From: Thermosipho affectus
GTDB lineage: Bacteria > Thermotogota > Thermotogae > Thermotogales > Fervidobacteriaceae
Assembly: GCF_001990485.1 (NCBI RefSeq)
Contig: NZ_LBFC01000010.1
Location: 1 to 54,508, forward strand
Reading direction: 5' to 3'
Length of the DNA: 54,508 bases
Shown: piece by piece, positions 17,354-29,360 of the stretch
How the letters are laid out: the number at the start of each line of letters is the position of its first letter
Position numbering within the stretch: the first letter of the stretch is position 1
The notes under the pieces: generated by a model
What the model was told of the DNA's origin: nothing
Databases searched by the model: none
The model's input: the letters and a program-made list of their open reading frames with translations, nothing else
Position numbers and translations under genes: made by a program

Positions 17354-18006
17354 TGATTGTTATAACCAGTGTCTTAAGGGAAGAAATTTTAGGGGCTTTT
17401 AGGGAACTACTTCCCGTTTTGGAAAATGGTGAAATATTAAAAAGACCTTATATGAGGGGATTAATAGGTGCAAATGAAGTACTACTTGTATATGGATTAA
17501 TTGGAAAAGTTGAATCTGCAATGATGGCCCAAGTTTTAATAGATAAATTCAATCCTAAATACCTAATACATTGCGGCTCAGCAGGTGCAATAAACGAAAA
17601 AAGAAAAATTGGGGATATAGTTTGCGGAACAAAGTACGTAGAACACGATATAGGGTTTAGAGAAAAAACGGTATCATCATTTAAGGCTTCTGATGTTTTA
17701 GTTGAAAGAATATACGATATATACAACGATACAATCTTTGGGATTATTGCAAGCGGTGATTCTTTTATAAACTCAAAAGAAGAAAAGGAAAGAATTTACA
17801 AAGAAACACAAGCAGAAATAGTAGATATGGATAGTGCGGCAATAGCAAAGGTTTGTGCAGAAAATGGTATAGAATTTTGTTCGTTGAAAATAGTAGTAGA
17901 CAAAGGTCTAGAAAGCAGTGAAATAGAGATAAAAAGTAATTTCAAAAGGCTTGCGCCATTTCCATCTGCCATTATTGCCGAAATGTTGCAAAAACACCTG
18001 TTATAG
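17353..18006 (+). CDS. mtnN: 5'-methylthioadenosine/S-adenosylhomocysteine nucleosidase-like protein
   Basis: A 217-residue phosphorylase/nucleosidase-fold protein that probably removes adenine from MTA and SAH. Conserved blocks: VYGLIGKVESAMMAQVLID, HCGSAGAINEKRKIGDIV, ASGDSFI, and EIVDMDSAAIAKVCAENGI, the nucleoside-binding MEx/MDx motif. The catalytic aspartate is probably in KIVVDKG. The N-terminal acid site is REEILGAF rather than the common EEEV. Another purine nucleosidase of the same fold is possible. It shares one base with cheX. Confidence 0.82.
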   Translation: MIVITSVLREEILGAFRELLPVLENGEILKRPYMRGLIGANEVLLVYGLIGKVESAMMAQVLIDKFNPKYLIHCGSAGAINEKRKIGDIVCGTKYVEHDIGFREKTVSSFKASDVLVERIYDIYNDTIFGIIASGDSFINSKEEKERIYKETQAEIVDMDSAAIAKVCAENGIEFCSLKIVVDKGLESSEIEIKSNFKRLAPFPSAIIAEMLQKHLL

Positions 18007-18015
18007 GAGGCATAT

Positions 18016-19107
18016 ATGCTAAACGTTGGAATCTTTTTCGGTTCAAAAAGCGTTGAACATGAAATTTCAATAATAACAGCAAATCAAGTCCTATCCTCCA
18101 TAGATAGGAGAAAGTATAATGTCATTCCCATTTACATTTCAAAAAAAGGCGAATGGTTTACGGGAAAAATACTCGAAAATATAGAAAATTTTAAGGATAT
18201 TGATTTCATGTTAAAAAAAGCCAAAAAAATTGATGTTATTCTTCCCCAAAAAAACAAATTAGTTTTAAAATCAGGATTAAAAAAGTACTATATCGATTTT
18301 TGTTTCCTTGCATTTCACGGAACAAATGGAGAAGATGGTACATTTCAAGGTATGTGTCAATTTTTTGGCATTCCATTCTCTGGAAGTGATTTTTACTCTT
18401 CTGCATTTTCAATGGACAAGGTTATAACAAAAATTCTATTAAAAGAAAATGGTATACCGATAGTGGATTTTAAATATACAACAAAACCTAGTGAAGATTT
18501 TTTTAAAAAATGCGAAGAAGAATTAAGCTATCCCATGATAGTGAAACCTGCAAGATTAGGTTCAAGCATAGGTATTTCAAAAGTTAACAATAGAGAAGAA
18601 CTAAAAGAGGCAATAGAGCTTGTTCTTAAATTTGATGATAAAGTATTGGTGGAAAAGTGGATTGATGCAAAAGAAGTAAATTGCGCAGTAATGGGTTATA
18701 AAAACATTTTGGTATCAAAGCTTGAAGAAATAGTAAAAGAAAAAGAACTTTTTGACTTTGAGGAAAAATACTTTAAAAAAGGAAAAAAATTTTCCAATCA
18801 TATTATTCCGGCAAACCTGGATGAAAAATTAGCAAAAGAGGTAAAAAAAGTAGCTATAGAAACATTCAAGGCATTGGAATGTGCAGGAAATGTAAGGATA
18901 GATTTTTTAGTAACAGACAAAGTATACGTAAACGAAGTAAATTCTATACCAGGTGCACTAGCATTTTATCTGTGGCAACAAAGTGGTTTTACATTTTCAC
19001 AAATAATAGATAACATGATAAACATAGGACTTGAAAGAGCCAAAGATAAAGAAAATAAAATCTTATCTATCAATACAAATCTTTTAAATTTAAAGGTGGG
19101 TAAATGA
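18016..19107 (+). CDS. ddl: D-alanine--D-alanine ligase
   Basis: The 363-residue ATP-grasp enzyme makes D-Ala-D-Ala for peptidoglycan. N-terminal IFFGSKSVEHEISIITA, FLAFHGTNGEDGTFQGMCQ (substrate site), PMIVKPARLGSSIGISKV (ATP-grasp), and VNEVNSIPGALAFYLW (Mg2+-binding EVN) are all present. A Tyr/Ser in the usual omega-loop places it with vertebrate-type D-Ala ligases, not D-Lac ligases, as far as can be judged. AGGAGG lies 6 bp before the ATG. The stop overlaps the next gene as ATGA. Confidence 0.95.
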   Translation: MLNVGIFFGSKSVEHEISIITANQVLSSIDRRKYNVIPIYISKKGEWFTGKILENIENFKDIDFMLKKAKKIDVILPQKNKLVLKSGLKKYYIDFCFLAFHGTNGEDGTFQGMCQFFGIPFSGSDFYSSAFSMDKVITKILLKENGIPIVDFKYTTKPSEDFFKKCEEELSYPMIVKPARLGSSIGISKVNNREELKEAIELVLKFDDKVLVEKWIDAKEVNCAVMGYKNILVSKLEEIVKEKELFDFEEKYFKKGKKFSNHIIPANLDEKLAKEVKKVAIETFKALECAGNVRIDFLVTDKVYVNEVNSIPGALAFYLWQQSGFTFSQIIDNMINIGLERAKDKENKILSINTNLLNLKVGK

Positions 19108-19817
19108 TACACTATGAAATAATACCTAAAGGTAAAAAAAATATACTTTTCTTGCACGGTTGGGGTGCAGATTTTTCTTATTTTAAACCAATTGCAGAAA
19201 AATTAGAATATACCTCAATATTGGTTGATTTACCCGGTTTTGGAAAAAGTTCAAAACCTCCTTTTGTAATGTCTAGTTTTGATTATGCAAATACTATTGA
19301 AAAATTTATTGAATCATTGAACTTAGATAGCATATCTTTGATAGGACACTCTTTTGGCGGAAAGATTGCCGCTATTTTGGCTTCAAAAAATCCAAAGTGG
19401 CTTGATAAATTAGTAATAATTTCTGCACCTGGTATAAGAAGAAAAAACTTAAAGTTAAGATGCAAAGTATTAACTTATAAATTACTGGTAAAAGTATTTA
19501 AATTTTTAAACCTCAACACACAATATTTAAGAGAAAGATTTGGTTCTGAAGATTTCAAAAATTCTCAAGGTATAATGCGCGAAATTTTAAAAGTCGTGGT
19601 AAATGAAGACATATCCGAGGAATTAAAGAAAATAAAAAGTGAAACGCTAATTATTTGGGGCGACCTAGACAATGCTGTCTCCTTTGATGTTGTAAAAGAA
19701 TTTGAAAGATTAATCCAAAATTCAAAGCTTATAATCTATAAAAATGTTTCACACTTTCCATTTTTGGAAAATTACGACAGATTCTTAAACGATTTAAAAA
19801 TATTTTTAGGAGGATAA
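19104..19817 (+). CDS. Alpha/beta hydrolase
   Basis: A 237-residue serine hydrolase of the alpha/beta fold. The oxyanion-hole region is FLHGWGADFSYF (17-28), the nucleophile elbow GHSFGGK puts Ser at 83, the acid is probably in IIWGDLDNAV near residue 190, and the His is in VSHFPFLENY near 218. There is no signal peptide, so it is cytoplasmic. The position between ddl and a Mur ligase suggests a link to cell-wall metabolism, but the substrate is unknown. Confidence 0.85.
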   Translation: MIHYEIIPKGKKNILFLHGWGADFSYFKPIAEKLEYTSILVDLPGFGKSSKPPFVMSSFDYANTIEKFIESLNLDSISLIGHSFGGKIAAILASKNPKWLDKLVIISAPGIRRKNLKLRCKVLTYKLLVKVFKFLNLNTQYLRERFGSEDFKNSQGIMREILKVVVNEDISEELKKIKSETLIIWGDLDNAVSFDVVKEFERLIQNSKLIIYKNVSHFPFLENYDRFLNDLKIFLGG

Positions 19818-19818
19818 T

Positions 19819-21360
19819 ATGCTTGAAAAGATATTTTTGCTCCTATTTGTTTCAAATTTTGTAATTAGATCCCTTTACTCTCTTCATATGCTACAACTTG
19901 AAGAATATTCCGAAAAAAAATATTTAAAATGGATATTTTCACATCTTAACAGGTACTTGGTTAATCTACTATTTGTACTATCTATTGTCTTTTATTTTTT
20001 CAACCTGTACATTGCAATTGCGTTGCTGGTAATTTCAATATACGTTGACTTGCGATACTTTGTTTTGGTTAAAAAGAAAAAACCACTTGTTTTCACAAAA
20101 CGCCTAAGAAGATTATTATACGTTTCATACGCAATTTTTGGTTTTTGTTTACTATGGACTATACATTCAAGCAGTTTATTATCCGAATCTATTTTATTTT
20201 TCATAAGCTTATTTAACTCATTTTATTATTTTTTAATAAATGCGTTAATGCTTCCTATCGAACGCTTAATCAATGAATACTACTACAAAGATGCTAAAAG
20301 AAAGATAAAACATCTAAAACCACAAATTATAGCCGTAACGGGAAGCTATGGGAAAACAAGTACAAAATACTTTCTTACCCATCTCATTAGCGAACACTAC
20401 AAAACACTTATGACGCCGGAAAGCTACAACACTACAATGGGAATTACAAAAGTAATCCGCGAAAAACTAGATAAGTCGCACGAAATATTTGTCGTAGAGC
20501 TTGCGGAAAATGACAACTACGGATATGATAAATTACTTGACTTACTTCACCCAGATATATCCATATTAACTTCTATTGGTATACAACACCTTGAAGAATT
20601 TCACAGTATGGAAAATATAATAAAAAATTTTAAAAACTACCTAACAGATAAGAGGATAGGGAAAAAAATTGTAGTAAATTTAGACGATGAAAACATAGAA
20701 AAATTAATAAAAGATATAGGTGCAGAGGTTATAACTTGTGGAATAAAAAATGAAAAAGCACAATACAAGGTAAAAGATTTAAAACTGGAAAAAAATGGCT
20801 CACAATTTATACTTAAAACTCCCAACAACCAAGAGTTTGAAATAAAAACGAATGTATACGGAAAGGAAAATATAATAAATTTACTACTTTCCATTGTTAG
20901 CGCTTTTGAATTAAAGGTACCAGTAGAGGAAATAATAGAAAGGGCTAAAAATATAGTCAAACCAAAACACAGACTAGAAATAGTTAGAGACGATACAATA
21001 ACTGTAATAGATGATACCTTTAATTCGAATCCAAAGGGGTTTAAAATGGCACTTGAATATTTATCACTTTTTAATTATAGAAGAAAGATATTAGTAACTC
21101 CTGGTTTTGTGGAATTAGGAGAAAGAGAAGACGACGAACATTACAAATTGGGAAAATTAATATCAAAGTACGTAGATGTTGTATTTTTGGTGGATAAAAA
21201 AAGAACAAAAAAGATTTTAGAAGGACTAAATGATGCTGGGTTTAAAGGAGAAGTCTTTGTTGTAAATTCCTTGGATGAAGTTATCGAAAAATTTAAAACA
21301 TTTCTAAAACAAGGTGATGTAATATTATTTGAAAATGATCTTCCCGATAACTACGCATAA
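19819..21360 (+). CDS. Mur ligase family protein with N-terminal membrane domain (MurF-like)
   Basis: A 513-residue protein. Residues 1-150 contain about four or five hydrophobic segments (for example LVNLLFVLSIVFYFFNLYIA), and residues 168 onward form a Mur ligase. The ATP loop is VTGSYGKTST (173-182), followed by ESYNTTMGITK, VVELAEND, IGIQHLEEFHSMENI, and the C-terminal domain with IDDTFNSNPKGFKMAL. The last block fits MurF (addition of D-Ala-D-Ala), consistent with ddl two genes upstream. The usual UDP-binding N-domain is replaced by the membrane part, so the substrate may be lipid-linked or simply membrane-tethered. AGGAGG precedes the ATG. Confidence 0.85.
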   Translation: MLEKIFLLLFVSNFVIRSLYSLHMLQLEEYSEKKYLKWIFSHLNRYLVNLLFVLSIVFYFFNLYIAIALLVISIYVDLRYFVLVKKKKPLVFTKRLRRLLYVSYAIFGFCLLWTIHSSSLLSESILFFISLFNSFYYFLINALMLPIERLINEYYYKDAKRKIKHLKPQIIAVTGSYGKTSTKYFLTHLISEHYKTLMTPESYNTTMGITKVIREKLDKSHEIFVVELAENDNYGYDKLLDLLHPDISILTSIGIQHLEEFHSMENIIKNFKNYLTDKRIGKKIVVNLDDENIEKLIKDIGAEVITCGIKNEKAQYKVKDLKLEKNGSQFILKTPNNQEFEIKTNVYGKENIINLLLSIVSAFELKVPVEEIIERAKNIVKPKHRLEIVRDDTITVIDDTFNSNPKGFKMALEYLSLFNYRRKILVTPGFVELGEREDDEHYKLGKLISKYVDVVFLVDKKRTKKILEGLNDAGFKGEVFVVNSLDEVIEKFKTFLKQGDVILFENDLPDNYA

Positions 21361-21377
21361 CCCCCCAAAACGGGGGG
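21361..21377 (+). terminator. GC hairpin between convergent operons, no U-tract
   Basis: CCCCCC (21361-21366) can pair with GGGGGG (within 21372-21378) around AAAAC, directly after the Mur ligase stop. Neither strand has a T-run after it, so it is a poor intrinsic terminator. It separates this operon from rex, which converges from the other side. Confidence 0.45.
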
Positions 21378-21408
21378 GTGGATGGTGTGGTGTCCATGTT
21401 GGCACTTT

Positions 21409-24007
<2,599 letters not shown>

Positions 24008-24010
24008 CTA

Positions 24011-25891
24011 TTATACCAATTCTATAGCGTTAAATTTACACTTTTCAAAACAAATGCCACATTTAATACATTTTTCCTGGTCTATTACATATGGTTTTCC
24101 TCTTTCCCCGCTAATAGCATTTTGTGGACATGCCCTTGCACAAAGGCTACAACTTTTACACAAATCCGGGTTTATGACATACTTCCTTAAGGCTGTACAT
24201 GTGCCACTTGGACATTTTCCGTTTATATGTTCAACATATTCATCTCTAAAGTGCTTTAAAGTGCTAAGAATCGGATTTGGAGCGGTTTTCCCAAGACCAC
24301 ATAATGACGCTTTTTTGATTATTTGAGATAGATCTTCTAGATTTCTCAAATCTTCCTCCGTTGCCTTACCTTGTGTAAATTTTTCCAATATGCTATATGC
24401 TTGCATTGTACCTTCTCTACATGGTACACACTTTCCGCATGACTCCCTCTTTGTAAAATCAAGGAAAAATCTTGCAACTTCCACCATACAACTATCTTCC
24501 GTAATAGCAACAATTCCACCTGAACCTACCATCGCATCAACCGATTTCAAAGTATCGTAATCTAATGGTAAATCAAAGTATTTTTCAGGCAGACATGCTC
24601 CAGATGGCCCACCAATTTGTATTGCTTTGAGTTTTTTCCCATCTGTTGTACCACCACATATATTCTCAAGAATATACCTAATTGTAGTTCCAAATTGTAT
24701 TTCAATTATCCCAGTAAGTTTCAAAGGTCCTGTTACAGAAAACATTTTAGTACCTGGAGATTTTTCCACTCCATTTCTTCTATATTTTTCGACACCGTCT
24801 CTTATTATCTTTGGAACATTTGCATATGTTTCTACATTATTAATCAACGTTGGATAACCAAAAAGTCCTCTTTGAGCAGGAAATGGAGGTCTGGGTCTTG
24901 GAACTCCTCTTTTCCCCTCAATTGATGCAAGAAGTGCCGTTTCTTCACCACAAACGAATGCACCTGCACCTTCTTTTACTTCCACATCAAATGAAAAACC
25001 TGTTCCAAGAATATTTTCACCAAGGAGTCCCAAAGATTTTGCATCTTTTATAGCTTTATTAAACATTTCAACTGCTATTGGATATTCCGCACGTATATAC
25101 GCGTATCCTTTTTGTGCTCCAATTGTATATGCAGCTATAATCATTCCCTCAAGAACTGAATGTGGATCTCTTTCAAGTAACGTCCTGTTCATAAACGCAC
25201 CTGGATCCCCTTCATCGGCGTTACACACTACAAACTTTTTATCTCCCTTTGCATTATATGCAAATTCCCACTTTAGTCCTGTTGGAAACCCTCCTCCGCC
25301 TCTACCACGCAATCCCGAATCCTTTATGGTCTTTATAACCTCTTTTCTATCCATAGAAGAAATTACCTTAATCAACGATTTATAACCTCCACGCCCCATG
25401 TAATCCTCTATCTTTTCACACTCACTTGTTCCAATTCCTTCCATGACGTAAAAAGTCTGATTTTTAAAGAAAGTCGCATCTTCCAATCTTTTAACCTTTT
25501 TACCGGTTACAGAATCTGTAAGCAATAACCTTTCAATTATTTCTCCTCTTTTAATGGTTTTTTCCACTATCTCTTCTACATCTTCAACTCTTACATGATG
25601 ATATGTTATCCCGCTTGGGGTAAATTTCACAAGAGGACCAAGAGAACAAAGTCCACAACATCCTGTTTTTTTGACTACCGGATGATCAGAATCATCATCC
25701 ATTGTTTCAACTTTTACATTCAATCCTTTTTCCTTTAAAACCTCAACAAATCTTTTATATACTTTTCTTGAACCACTCGCAGTACAACCTGTACCTACAC
25801 ATACATAAATCTTCTGTTCTTTTAACTTTTTTTCTCTTAACTCTTGTTGTTTTTCTATGTATTCAAGTGCTTCTGTAATATTTTTAAACAT
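24011..25891 (-). CDS. hydB: Bifurcating hydrogenase beta subunit HydB (NuoF-like)
   Basis: A 626-residue NADH-binding flavoprotein of the trimeric hydrogenase. The N-terminal thioredoxin-like [2Fe-2S] domain has VCVGTGCTASGS and KTGCCGLCSLGP. The NuoF domain has GLRGRGGGGFPTGLKW (FMN/NADH) and SCGKCVPCREG ([4Fe-4S]). The C-terminus has two ferredoxin clusters (CKSCSLCARACP and CIKCGICFEKC). I prefer the ATG at 25891: the in-frame ATG at 25903 sits directly against the GGAG site, and 25891 gives the same N-terminus (MFKN) as the Thermotoga protein known to me. The longer form overlaps hydC by 11 bp. Confidence 0.96.
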   Translation of the reverse strand: MFKNITEALEYIEKQQELREKKLKEQKIYVCVGTGCTASGSRKVYKRFVEVLKEKGLNVKVETMDDDSDHPVVKKTGCCGLCSLGPLVKFTPSGITYHHVRVEDVEEIVEKTIKRGEIIERLLLTDSVTGKKVKRLEDATFFKNQTFYVMEGIGTSECEKIEDYMGRGGYKSLIKVISSMDRKEVIKTIKDSGLRGRGGGGFPTGLKWEFAYNAKGDKKFVVCNADEGDPGAFMNRTLLERDPHSVLEGMIIAAYTIGAQKGYAYIRAEYPIAVEMFNKAIKDAKSLGLLGENILGTGFSFDVEVKEGAGAFVCGEETALLASIEGKRGVPRPRPPFPAQRGLFGYPTLINNVETYANVPKIIRDGVEKYRRNGVEKSPGTKMFSVTGPLKLTGIIEIQFGTTIRYILENICGGTTDGKKLKAIQIGGPSGACLPEKYFDLPLDYDTLKSVDAMVGSGGIVAITEDSCMVEVARFFLDFTKRESCGKCVPCREGTMQAYSILEKFTQGKATEEDLRNLEDLSQIIKKASLCGLGKTAPNPILSTLKHFRDEYVEHINGKCPSGTCTALRKYVINPDLCKSCSLCARACPQNAISGERGKPYVIDQEKCIKCGICFEKCKFNAIELV

Positions 25892-25892
25892 A

Positions 25893-26378
<486 letters not shown>

Positions 26379-27518
26379 CTAAAAATATTCAATGTTAACA
26401 ATTTTTCCTTTCTCTTCAAGTATTTTTGAAATATCGCTAATGAGCCTAAATTTTAAAGAAATATCATGTGTAAAAAGTGGATTCTGATGAGCAGGGTTTA
26501 TTGCTCGTCCAACAAAAAAATTTATTATATCGGCCCATTCAAACAGTTCAATAATCTTTTTTGCCCCCACTCCCAGTTCATTAGACTGATTTTCATAGTA
26601 TCTAAATACCTGTGTAAGTGTAATAATTCCCTCTGTTACTAAATCTATTCCTTCCATATACCCTATAGGCGGTGATATCTTTGAAATACTCCTTACATCT
26701 ATATCAATCTTTTTACCCGATATTTTCTCAACAATTTGACCAGTTGTTCCTCCACAAACTATCTTTTTTCCTTTTGAACACAAAAGCTTTCTTACCACTA
26801 ATTCATCATTTTTCTCATCTTCAGGAGGACCTACCATGACTGTAAGTATTCTCTTTTCTCTAATTTTTAACCCCGCTATCAGTGCATCGTCCCCCTTTGT
26901 TCCCTTATCCAACCTTCTTACTAGGTTTATCATATGATTAACTATGTTTTTGTGAGCAATTTTATTCCTCAATAAATTTTTAAGTTCAAATTTTATGTTT
27001 TTTTCACCAAAACCAAAAGGATATTTATCCGAACCCATACCAGCTTGAGAAATCCCATCTGTCATCAAAAAGATTGAGTCTCCTATATTCACTTCTATTT
27101 CGCTTATGTACAAACTTTTATTATCAACCTTTTTTTTTATCTTTTTCAACGGTACAAGTCTATCACCTTTAAAATAAAATATTAATGGAAATTCATATTC
27201 AAAGATGGTACACCTTTTGTTTCTATAATCAACTAAACAAGTGGCAAGTGTAGAATAACTAATTTTCCTTACTTTACATGTTGGAAGTGTGGATAATATA
27301 GAACTAAATACCTCTTCTATTGGAATATTATTAAAGACCATGGTTGTTGCCATTGTTGCAGTTAAAGTTGAAAGTATATTTGCCTTCACACCACTTCCAA
27401 GACCGTCAGAAACACTCACTACACATTTTTCCTCGTTTCTCTTGATCTTTATAGAATCTCCACAAACCCATTCTCCTCGTTTGTTTTTAGATAAAAAGTT
27501 AATTTCACACGTAATCAT
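26379..27518 (-). CDS. PP2C/SpoIIE-type protein phosphatase linked to the sensory hydrogenase
   Basis: A 379-residue protein whose first 220 residues are a SpoIIE-like PP2C phosphatase. The metal-binding aspartates sit in VSDGLGSGVKAN (near 34-45) and LMTDGISQAG (near 150), with a further GDDALIAGLKI acidic site. The remaining 150 residues contain MVGPPEDEKNDE and VCGGTTGQIVEK and are not obviously a known domain. It lies between the sensory hydrogenase gene and hydC, with gaps of 2-3 bp. It is equivalent in position to the phosphatase gene of the Thermotoga maritima hydrogenase cluster. It probably turns a redox or H2 signal into dephosphorylation of an unknown partner. Confidence 0.85.
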   Translation of the reverse strand: MITCEINFLSKNKRGEWVCGDSIKIKRNEEKCVVSVSDGLGSGVKANILSTLTATMATTMVFNNIPIEEVFSSILSTLPTCKVRKISYSTLATCLVDYRNKRCTIFEYEFPLIFYFKGDRLVPLKKIKKKVDNKSLYISEIEVNIGDSIFLMTDGISQAGMGSDKYPFGFGEKNIKFELKNLLRNKIAHKNIVNHMINLVRRLDKGTKGDDALIAGLKIREKRILTVMVGPPEDEKNDELVVRKLLCSKGKKIVCGGTTGQIVEKISGKKIDIDVRSISKISPPIGYMEGIDLVTEGIITLTQVFRYYENQSNELGVGAKKIIELFEWADIINFFVGRAINPAHQNPLFTHDISLKFRLISDISKILEEKGKIVNIEYF

Positions 27519-27520
27519 TA

Positions 27521-29086
27521 CTAATCCTCCATGAATTTCTTGAATTCCATAAAACGGGATTTTGTTTCGGCAATCGATTCACCTAGAAGTCCTGCTATCT
27601 CTTGGGCTAACAACATTTGCTTATTCAACACATCTTCTATTTTCTCTATCGTTTGTATTTTTAAACGCTTCATTTTCTCTTCTTGTTCTAATTGCTTTGT
27701 AACATCCGTTAAAATGAATACTTCCCCACTATTTTCAGGTAGAATAAACCTCTTTGCCAAAAATTTATGTAATTTTCCATTTATTTCTATTTCTTTTAGA
27801 AAATTATCTTTTATGTCTTTAATTAATTCCATAACCTTATTGTTTGAAAGACTCATAAATATTAATCTTGCAATTTTATTCTTGTAAGTTATCTTTCCGT
27901 TTTGCGATATGATTATAAGATTTGGAGTTTCTTCAACTACCATATTACTCACACTTGAAACCTTCTCTATTAAATATGTCACACACATTTCCTTTTCCGC
28001 TTTATTTGAAAGCACGGCAATTGCCTTTTCACGGCAGGTATCATATCCACAAGCGCTACAATTTAATTCCTTAGACTTATCACTCTTCCCCATGGAATTA
28101 AGCACATTTTGAATTTCTTCTTCCGAAAAAAACATCTCTTTCTTTTTATTTGAAAAAGTTCTATTAAGATTCACATCTAAATTCAAAAAAACATCACTTT
28201 TTGGCAATTTTTCAATGCATTTATTAAGTTTCACTCTCTTCTCAATAAGGCTTATATCTTTTCTTGTTGCAGGTCCTTCAATACAACCACCCACACAAGC
28301 AGACATTTCAATAAAGTAGTTGTTATCAAGTTTTTTTAGTCTAGAAAGAAAATCTTTAATATTTTCGATTCCCTCGACAATTAAGTGATTTTCCAATTTT
28401 ACGTTTTTAACTATTCCACTAGTAATAGGATAATATCTGCCATTAGTTGGATATGGTGGATCAGGATATTCTTCCGTATCAATATTGACTAAGATTTCTT
28501 CAAGCTCTTCAAATGTTAGTACCACGTCAAAATAATCTTCAAGTTCTCTCTTTTTTGCAATACACGGTCCTAAAAAAACAAGTGGAAGATCTCCAAATAA
28601 CTTTCTCAAAATTTTTGCATGTGCAATTGCAGGCGATAAAACAGGTGCTAAAAACTCTAACTTTTCTGGAAAATATTTTTCCACCAATTCAACAACTACG
28701 GGACATGCAGTAGAAATTACACTTTTTCCAAATTTTCTATACTCTTTTGATACCAATTCTGCTCCAAGTGATGTCTCATTCACAATAGCACCATTCTTCT
28801 TTAAAAAAGCTATAACTTTAAATGGATTATCAAAATGAGCAAAAAAAGACGGTGCAATTGAAACTACAAATTTTTTACCAAATAACTTCGTCAACAAATC
28901 AACATTTTTCAAATAGTTCTTGGCATCTTGAGGACAAATCTCAATACATTTACCACAAAGTATACATTCACTATCAATTACAAAAGACTTATTATCCGAA
29001 AAAGATATGGATTTAACAGGACAATTTCTCAAACATTTATAACAATATTTACAATTCGCTTCATTTGAAATAATAAATTTTTCCAT
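27521..29086 (-). CDS. Sensory [FeFe]-hydrogenase-like protein with PAS domain (HydS type)
   Basis: A 521-residue protein. It starts with two [4Fe-4S] motifs (C12, C15, C18, C22 and C41, C44, C47, C51), then an H-cluster domain with altered motifs: STACPVVVE in place of TSCCPxW, GPCIAKKRE, and SACVGGCIEGPA in place of ACxxGCxxGGGxP. A further [4Fe-4S] motif, CSACGYDTCREKA plus a later Cys, is near residues 344-370. A PAS-like segment (ETPNLIIISQNGKITYKNK) and a C-terminal helix follow. This layout fits sensory hydrogenases that detect H2 or redox state, not bulk H2 production. The PP2C gene 2 bp downstream is the likely output. Confidence 0.87.
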   Translation of the reverse strand: MEKFIISNEANCKYCYKCLRNCPVKSISFSDNKSFVIDSECILCGKCIEICPQDAKNYLKNVDLLTKLFGKKFVVSIAPSFFAHFDNPFKVIAFLKKNGAIVNETSLGAELVSKEYRKFGKSVISTACPVVVELVEKYFPEKLEFLAPVLSPAIAHAKILRKLFGDLPLVFLGPCIAKKRELEDYFDVVLTFEELEEILVNIDTEEYPDPPYPTNGRYYPITSGIVKNVKLENHLIVEGIENIKDFLSRLKKLDNNYFIEMSACVGGCIEGPATRKDISLIEKRVKLNKCIEKLPKSDVFLNLDVNLNRTFSNKKKEMFFSEEEIQNVLNSMGKSDKSKELNCSACGYDTCREKAIAVLSNKAEKEMCVTYLIEKVSSVSNMVVEETPNLIIISQNGKITYKNKIARLIFMSLSNNKVMELIKDIKDNFLKEIEINGKLHKFLAKRFILPENSGEVFILTDVTKQLEQEEKMKRLKIQTIEKIEDVLNKQMLLAQEIAGLLGESIAETKSRFMEFKKFMED

Positions 29087-29087
29087 A

Positions 29088-29315
29088 TTATTCCCCTTCT
29101 TTAATGAATTTTTTCACAATTTCTTGGACATTTTCTGGGGAAACGTTAGAAATAAGCTTTCCGTTTATTTCAATATTTATTCCTTTTTCACACTTTCCAA
29201 AACAAAGTGATCCATACAATTGCAGATTTTCTATATTTAAAGCTTTTATCTTTTCCACTACTTCATATGAACCTTTTAAATGACAAGAACTTCCCATACA
29301 TATTCTTATAACCAT
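29088..29315 (-). CDS. Small thioredoxin-like [2Fe-2S] protein (first gene of hyd operon)
   Basis: A 75-residue protein with the four-cysteine [2Fe-2S] pattern of the NuoE/HydA C-terminal domain: ICMGSSCHLKGSYE and LYGSLCFGKCEKG. It probably carries electrons to or from the sensory hydrogenase that follows 1 bp away. I chose the ATG at 29315, which has AGGTGAAAAT before it. A frame open from 29438 would start upstream of the strong promoter and cross the palindrome, so it is not used. Confidence 0.88.
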   Translation of the reverse strand: MVIRICMGSSCHLKGSYEVVEKIKALNIENLQLYGSLCFGKCEKGINIEINGKLISNVSPENVQEIVKKFIKEGE

Positions 29316-29328
29316 ATTTTCACCTATC

Positions 29329-29356
29329 GTGAAATTTATAACGTTATTTTTTTCAC
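29329..29356 (-). promoter_or_regulatory. 28-bp palindrome at the hyd operon transcription start (candidate operator)
   Basis: GTGAAA (29329-29334) and TTTCAC (29351-29356) flank, at equal 3-bp distances, the perfect palindrome ATAACGTTAT (29338-29347). Only the 3-bp spacers fail to pair. It starts 4 bp past the -10 element and covers the expected start site, the right place for a repressor. Rex, encoded at the operon's end, is the natural candidate, but the half-site spacing differs from the common Rex site (TTGTGAAA-N4-TTTCACAA type). Confidence 0.65.
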
Positions 29357-29360
29357 TATA

